Source: a virus. From it: a stretch of DNA of 25,027 nt. This document shows positions 22,018 through 25,027 of this stretch, one piece after another. The translations under genes were made by a program, and so were the position numbers. The stretch lies in the IMG/VR virus record IMGVR_UViG_3300018405_000479, positions 1-25,027 of that record. One strand, given 5' to 3'. Position 1 is the stretch's first letter; every line of letters begins with the position of its first letter. Under the pieces are notes generated by a model. The model was not told where the DNA came from, ran no database searches, and worked only from the letters and a program-made list of their open reading frames with translations.

Positions 22018-22400
22018 TAATCTTCACTCCCCTTTTTAATTTTTAATACAGGTACAACTTTTCGTTCAATACATGAATCCAAATCTTGCGGGTAAATCTC
22101 ACCAGTGTAAATAAGTTTTTCAATCACTTCTTCATCAGGAATCTCTTTCACTTTAATTGCTTGATGAAGACCTAAATCTTTAAGCTTTTGAACCATCTCA
22201 TCTTCTTTAATTTTAGTACGTACTTGCTCATTATAAGATAGTACATAACCACGGCCTTCGAGTGAGTTAATTTCCTCACTCTGCATATAGGCCTTTAGCT
22301 TTTTGTTCAAAGCTTTTTTCTCTTTGTCTAGCAACTTGTACTCTGCATCAATCTTTCCATAATTCTCAATCACCTGTAAAATCTTTAATTCTTCTGACAT
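22017..22400 (-). CDS. Unknown 127-aa coiled-coil protein
   Basis: ATG at 22400 after AAGGAGGAG. A charged coiled coil (KIDAEYKLLDKEKKALNKKLKAYM) leads into a short beta/helix part with EGRGYVLSYNEQVRTKIKEDE and a C-terminus rich in V, I and K. The first half recalls phage proteins of the gp157/Gam-like helical sort, but the match is too general to name. It is the first gene after element F. Confidence 0.72.
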   Translation of the reverse strand: MSEELKILQVIENYGKIDAEYKLLDKEKKALNKKLKAYMQSEEINSLEGRGYVLSYNEQVRTKIKEDEMVQKLKDLGLHQAIKVKEIPDEEVIEKLIYTGEIYPQDLDSCIERKVVPVLKIKKGSED

Positions 22401-22432
22401 TTGTTCTCCTCCTTTTTAATTACTACATATTA

Positions 22433-22462
22433 ATATATAATAAATGCTTAACTATTTTTAAG
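22433..22462 (-). promoter_or_regulatory. Phage promoter-like element F
   Basis: Minus-strand CTTAAAAAT-N13-TTATATAT, ending 32 nt before the ATG at 22400. The first block lies across the loop and one arm of the hairpin at 22444-22465. Confidence 0.7.
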
Positions 22463-22465
22463 CAT
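22444..22465 (-). terminator. Hairpin overlapping element F
   Basis: ATGCTTAA pairs perfectly with TTAAGCAT (8 bp) around AAATAG, followed by TTATTATATATTAA. It begins 4 nt past the stop of the MerR-like gene. The stem is A/T-rich, so strength is moderate. Confidence 0.6.
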
Positions 22466-22468
22466 GAA

Positions 22469-22747
22469 TTAATCTTTTTCTACTTCACCACGTTTTCCCC
22501 ACTTTTTACGGCTTGTAGATGACATCATTCCGTACTTAATATGGTCACGGAAATCGAGTAACATTGGTACATCAGTTTCTTTAAAGTATCGAGTACCTCG
22601 TTTATCTAAATCTGTAAATACTTTAGGTAAGTCTGCGCTATTTTCTTCTGCAAACTCGTACCAGTTTTTTATTGTCTGAGCACCTCTCTCTACAATTTCG
22701 CTTACTTCTCCAATACTTAAATAATTAACACCATTTACTACTTTCAT
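22469..22747 (-). CDS. MerR-like winged-helix DNA-binding protein
   Basis: 92 aa, ATG at 22747 after AAGGAGG. YLSIGEVSEIVERGAQTIKNWY is a MerR/excisionase-type helix-turn-helix, and RGTRYFKETDVPMLLDFRDHI is the wing and following helix. A basic tail (SSTSRKKWGKRGEVEK) may add DNA contacts. It lacks the long dimer coiled coil of true MerR regulators. Likely a small phage regulator or accessory DNA-binding protein. Target unknown. It ends just before element F, which it could control. Confidence 0.78.
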   Translation of the reverse strand: MKVVNGVNYLSIGEVSEIVERGAQTIKNWYEFAEENSADLPKVFTDLDKRGTRYFKETDVPMLLDFRDHIKYGMMSSTSRKKWGKRGEVEKD

Positions 22748-22760
22748 TATAATTTCCTCC

Positions 22761-24518
22761 TTATGATAACAATCTGTCTACTAATTCTGACTTATCGTAT
22801 TTGGCTAAAACAGTATCATTTCCTTCTACAAGTCCTTCACCCATCTCAGCCTTTTCTTGAATAATACTTTCTATTTGCTCATCAATCGTACCTTTGCATA
22901 CTAATGTAACAATGTTAACAGTACCTTTGGTTCCAATACGATGCGCTCTATCCTCAGCTTGTTCTGTATTGGCCATATTCCAAGGCTTATCTAAAAATAT
23001 AACTGTTGAAGCTGCTGTTAATGTTAAACCTGTTCCCATTGCGGCTATTGTACCTACGATCACTTTACATGAATCATCTTCTTGAAATCTTTCTACTTCA
23101 GCTTGTCTATCTTTTGTATCACCAGTAATGACTGCCGGATTGTATTCATCTATTTCAGGAATCAATCTATCTGTAACGGATGTCCAGTTTGTGAATATAA
23201 TTGCCTTTTTACCTGACTCTGCAAGCTCTTCTAAAATTTCTTTTAACCTGTCAAACTTCGCACTCTCAGATATTTTATCAGATAATATAGCTGTATGCGC
23301 AGTTGCCTGTCTTAATCTAATAAGTTGAGCAAGTGGATTCGGACTTAATTTTATTTGGTCAAGATTCTGTGAAATAGAGTTTTTAACCTCCTTGTAAATT
23401 TGAGCTTGCTTAGGACTCATATCTACATATTCCGTTGACCTTATTTTAGGCGGTAAATCTAATACATCTTCTTTCTTACGTCTAAGCATTATCTTTTCCA
23501 ACTTAGTTTGAAGCTCTTTTAAGTTTTTATATTCAACAATTTCATAACCACCATATCCACCCATGATGCAGTAACGATTTCTAAACTGATAAAATGAATG
23601 CTTTTCTACATTCAACCATTTTAAAATATTGTATAAATCAATCGGCTTGTTCATTAAAGGGGTACCTGTTAATGCTAATTTAAACGGACTTTTTAAATAA
23701 TGAATGGCCTTACCTTGTTGAGTTTGGCTGTTTTTAGCCTTATGAATCTCGTCAATAACTACCATTCCAATAGTGCCATCCTTTGACATTTTTTCTAGCT
23801 CAGTAATAATATCTAATTGAACTTGTTGAGTTTTAGATAACGGTTTAACTTTTTTAGTTTTCTTATCTTTTTTAGCAGTAGGTTTTCTTAGTGATTCAAT
23901 ATTAGTAATTAAGAAAAACTCATCTCGACCTTCCTTTAAATCGTCTAAACGGTCTTGAAGTGTACCATCTTTTGTTTTCCCATTCTTTAAAGTACGTTGA
24001 CCAAGTATATGCGCACTCTCGTCGCTATGCGTACTCACCTCTTTGAGCCAATTATGTTTTAATGAGTTAACACCACATACTATTAAACAGTGCTTGAAAG
24101 GTGTCTGCTTACGTTTTGCGATAGCTATGTCAATCGCTTGTTTTGTTTTACCTAAACCTTGTTCATCAGCAAGTAGAAATTTATCTGACTTTAATGCGTA
24201 TTCAACTCCTTGTAACTGGTGCTCAAAAGGTTTTGTTTTAAACTCTAAATCAACATTACTTTTCTTAGGTTCAGGTACACTATCAGATTTTAATTCTTTT
24301 TTGTACTCACCTTTAATTTCAAAGTCTTTAAAATCATTTTCTACTAACGTTAAATCATCTACAGGTACTTCCCATTCCTTAGTATCAGGATGGTAATAAC
24401 GTAACGGAAGATTCTTAACTTTAGCTAAAGCATCAAAATCGAACTTAAAACTAATGTAAGCAGATTTTTTATCTTTGATATGAACTGATTCTTTAATTTT
24501 TATATTTATTGATTTCAA
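22761..24518 (-). CDS. SNF2-family DNA helicase/translocase
   Basis: 585 aa from a TTG at 24518, 8 nt after TAGGAG. A GTG at 24527 overlaps that site. Motifs in order: FEHQLQGVEYAL (Q-type), Walker A DEQGLGKT (118-125), VVIDEIHKAKN (DEIH box), ALTGTPLMNKP (motif III), KAIIFTNW (IV), GTIAAMGTGLTLTAASTVIFLDKPWN (V) and AEDRAHRIGT (VI). A lysine-rich insert (TAKKDKKTKKVKPLSK) lies between motifs Ia and II. The N-terminal 90 residues (YYHPDTKEWEVP) resemble the substrate-reading region of SMARCAL1-like fork-remodelling enzymes. It probably moves along or anneals DNA at forks. A role in recombination is likely but not shown. Confidence 0.92.
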   Translation of the reverse strand: MKSINIKIKESVHIKDKKSAYISFKFDFDALAKVKNLPLRYYHPDTKEWEVPVDDLTLVENDFKDFEIKGEYKKELKSDSVPEPKKSNVDLEFKTKPFEHQLQGVEYALKSDKFLLADEQGLGKTKQAIDIAIAKRKQTPFKHCLIVCGVNSLKHNWLKEVSTHSDESAHILGQRTLKNGKTKDGTLQDRLDDLKEGRDEFFLITNIESLRKPTAKKDKKTKKVKPLSKTQQVQLDIITELEKMSKDGTIGMVVIDEIHKAKNSQTQQGKAIHYLKSPFKLALTGTPLMNKPIDLYNILKWLNVEKHSFYQFRNRYCIMGGYGGYEIVEYKNLKELQTKLEKIMLRRKKEDVLDLPPKIRSTEYVDMSPKQAQIYKEVKNSISQNLDQIKLSPNPLAQLIRLRQATAHTAILSDKISESAKFDRLKEILEELAESGKKAIIFTNWTSVTDRLIPEIDEYNPAVITGDTKDRQAEVERFQEDDSCKVIVGTIAAMGTGLTLTAASTVIFLDKPWNMANTEQAEDRAHRIGTKGTVNIVTLVCKGTIDEQIESIIQEKAEMGEGLVEGNDTVLAKYDKSELVDRLLS

Positions 24519-24529
24519 TATAATCACTC

Positions 24530-24955
24530 CTAAAATAATCTTTTTTGTTTTTTGTTTTTATAATACATAACGAATAATCGTCTTTTCTTGCCTCTCTCTG
24601 TTCCAATATGCTTAAAGCCTACCTTCTCGTAAAATGCTTTACCGCTCTCGTTATCTTCTGTTACTTTTAACTTAATATCCATGCCATAATTCAAAAGCGA
24701 GAGAATTAACGATTTACCTACTCCTTTACCTTTAACTGTTGCAGCTATTTCATATATTGTGATGTAACCTTTCTTAGTCGGAGCGAAATTAACCGCTCCA
24801 ACTATTTTGTTATCCATTTCAGCTACTGATACCCGTTTTTTGTAAATAGCTTCTTCAATTGAAACTCGCATGACGAATCCAACGAATTCCTTATTTTCGC
24901 TGAATACGTCATCTATTCCATCTAAATCTTCAGGAATTGCAAGGCGTATGTCCAT
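24530..24955 (-). CDS. GNAT-family acetyltransferase
   Basis: 141 aa. The ATG at 24955 lies 7 nt after AAGGAGG. A TTG at 24961 is too close to the site. MDIRLAIPEDLDGIDDVF is the family's first strand and helix, IVGAVNFAPTKKGYITIYEIAATVKGKGVGKSLI carries the strand 4 and R/KxxGxG acetyl-CoA loop, and SGKAFYEKVGFKHIGTE is the usual C-terminal part. The end is lysine-rich (NKKQKRLF). The acceptor is unknown: a protein, a polyamine or a modified base are all possible. No link to the que operon can be seen beyond sharing the genome. Confidence 0.88.
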   Translation of the reverse strand: MDIRLAIPEDLDGIDDVFSENKEFVGFVMRVSIEEAIYKKRVSVAEMDNKIVGAVNFAPTKKGYITIYEIAATVKGKGVGKSLILSLLNYGMDIKLKVTEDNESGKAFYEKVGFKHIGTERGKKRRLFVMYYKNKKQKRLF

Positions 24956-24967
24956 ATTCAAACCTCC

Positions 24968-25027
24968 TTAAATAATTTCGAATTCAGTGAAAGCCCAATC
25001 AATAAAGGTTACAACGTCAGGCCAATC
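24968..25027 (-). CDS. C-terminal end of an upstream gene
   Basis: Nineteen codons are open from the window edge to a TAA at 24970-24968, reading DWPDVVTFIDWAFTEFEII. The stop lies just before the AAGGAGG of the acetyltransferase gene, the spacing seen between genes throughout the window. Too short to identify. Confidence 0.5.
   Translation of the reverse strand, partial: DWPDVVTFIDWAFTEFEII

Overview
The window is a 25 kb piece of an AT-rich, lytic-type bacteriophage genome, most likely infecting a Bacillus-like Firmicute. Four things support this. Every real gene lies on the minus strand, so transcription runs from high to low coordinates. Genes are tightly packed, with ATGA, TAATG and GTGA overlaps. 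Ribosome binding sites are strong AAGGAGG types with frequent GTG and TTG starts. The queuosine-pathway proteins closely resemble Bacillus subtilis QueC, QueD, QueE and QueF. No structural, lysis, integrase or tRNA genes are seen. This is the replication, recombination and nucleotide-modification part of the genome.

Layout in transcription order. (1) 25027-22469: end of an unknown gene, a GNAT acetyltransferase, an SNF2-type helicase and a MerR-like DNA-binding protein. (2) 22400-20864: four small or medium unknown genes. (3) 20848-16858: replication start functions, namely a winged-helix initiator with a candidate origin inside it, a DnaC-like loader, a DnaB-like helicase and a DnaG-like primase. 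(4) 16782-16186: a divergent sigma factor behind a near-consensus host promoter. (5) 16126-12669: a 56-aa protein, a gp32-like single-strand binding protein, and a family A DNA polymerase split by a 240-nt group I intron. (6) 12595-9085: queC, a queuosine-precursor transporter, queD, queE, folE and queF. (7) 9005-1509: dpdA, a sliding clamp, a Cas4-like nuclease, a 3'-5' exonuclease, thyX, a resolvase-like nuclease, a possible UvsY-like protein, a lipoprotein, dut, a small membrane protein and recA. (8) 1393-1: small genes behind a perfect host-type promoter, including a second resolvase-like nuclease and a zinc-finger protein.

How it fits together. FolE, QueD, QueE and QueC make preQ0 from GTP, QueF reduces it to preQ1, and DpdA is predicted to exchange guanine in phage DNA for this base, which should protect the DNA from host restriction. 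Polymerase, clamp, helicase, loader, primase, SSB and RecA form a nearly complete phage replisome. ThyX and Dut shape the nucleotide pool.

The most striking unexplained signal is a family of six intergenic elements with the minus-strand pattern CTTAAAAAT-N13-TTATATAT. Each sits 18-34 nt upstream of a start codon. In four of them the CTTAAAAAT block sits in the apex of a hairpin whose arms differ from copy to copy, and the A/T-rich 3' flank of that hairpin is the second block. They look like combined terminator-promoters, and the phage sigma factor is a candidate reader.
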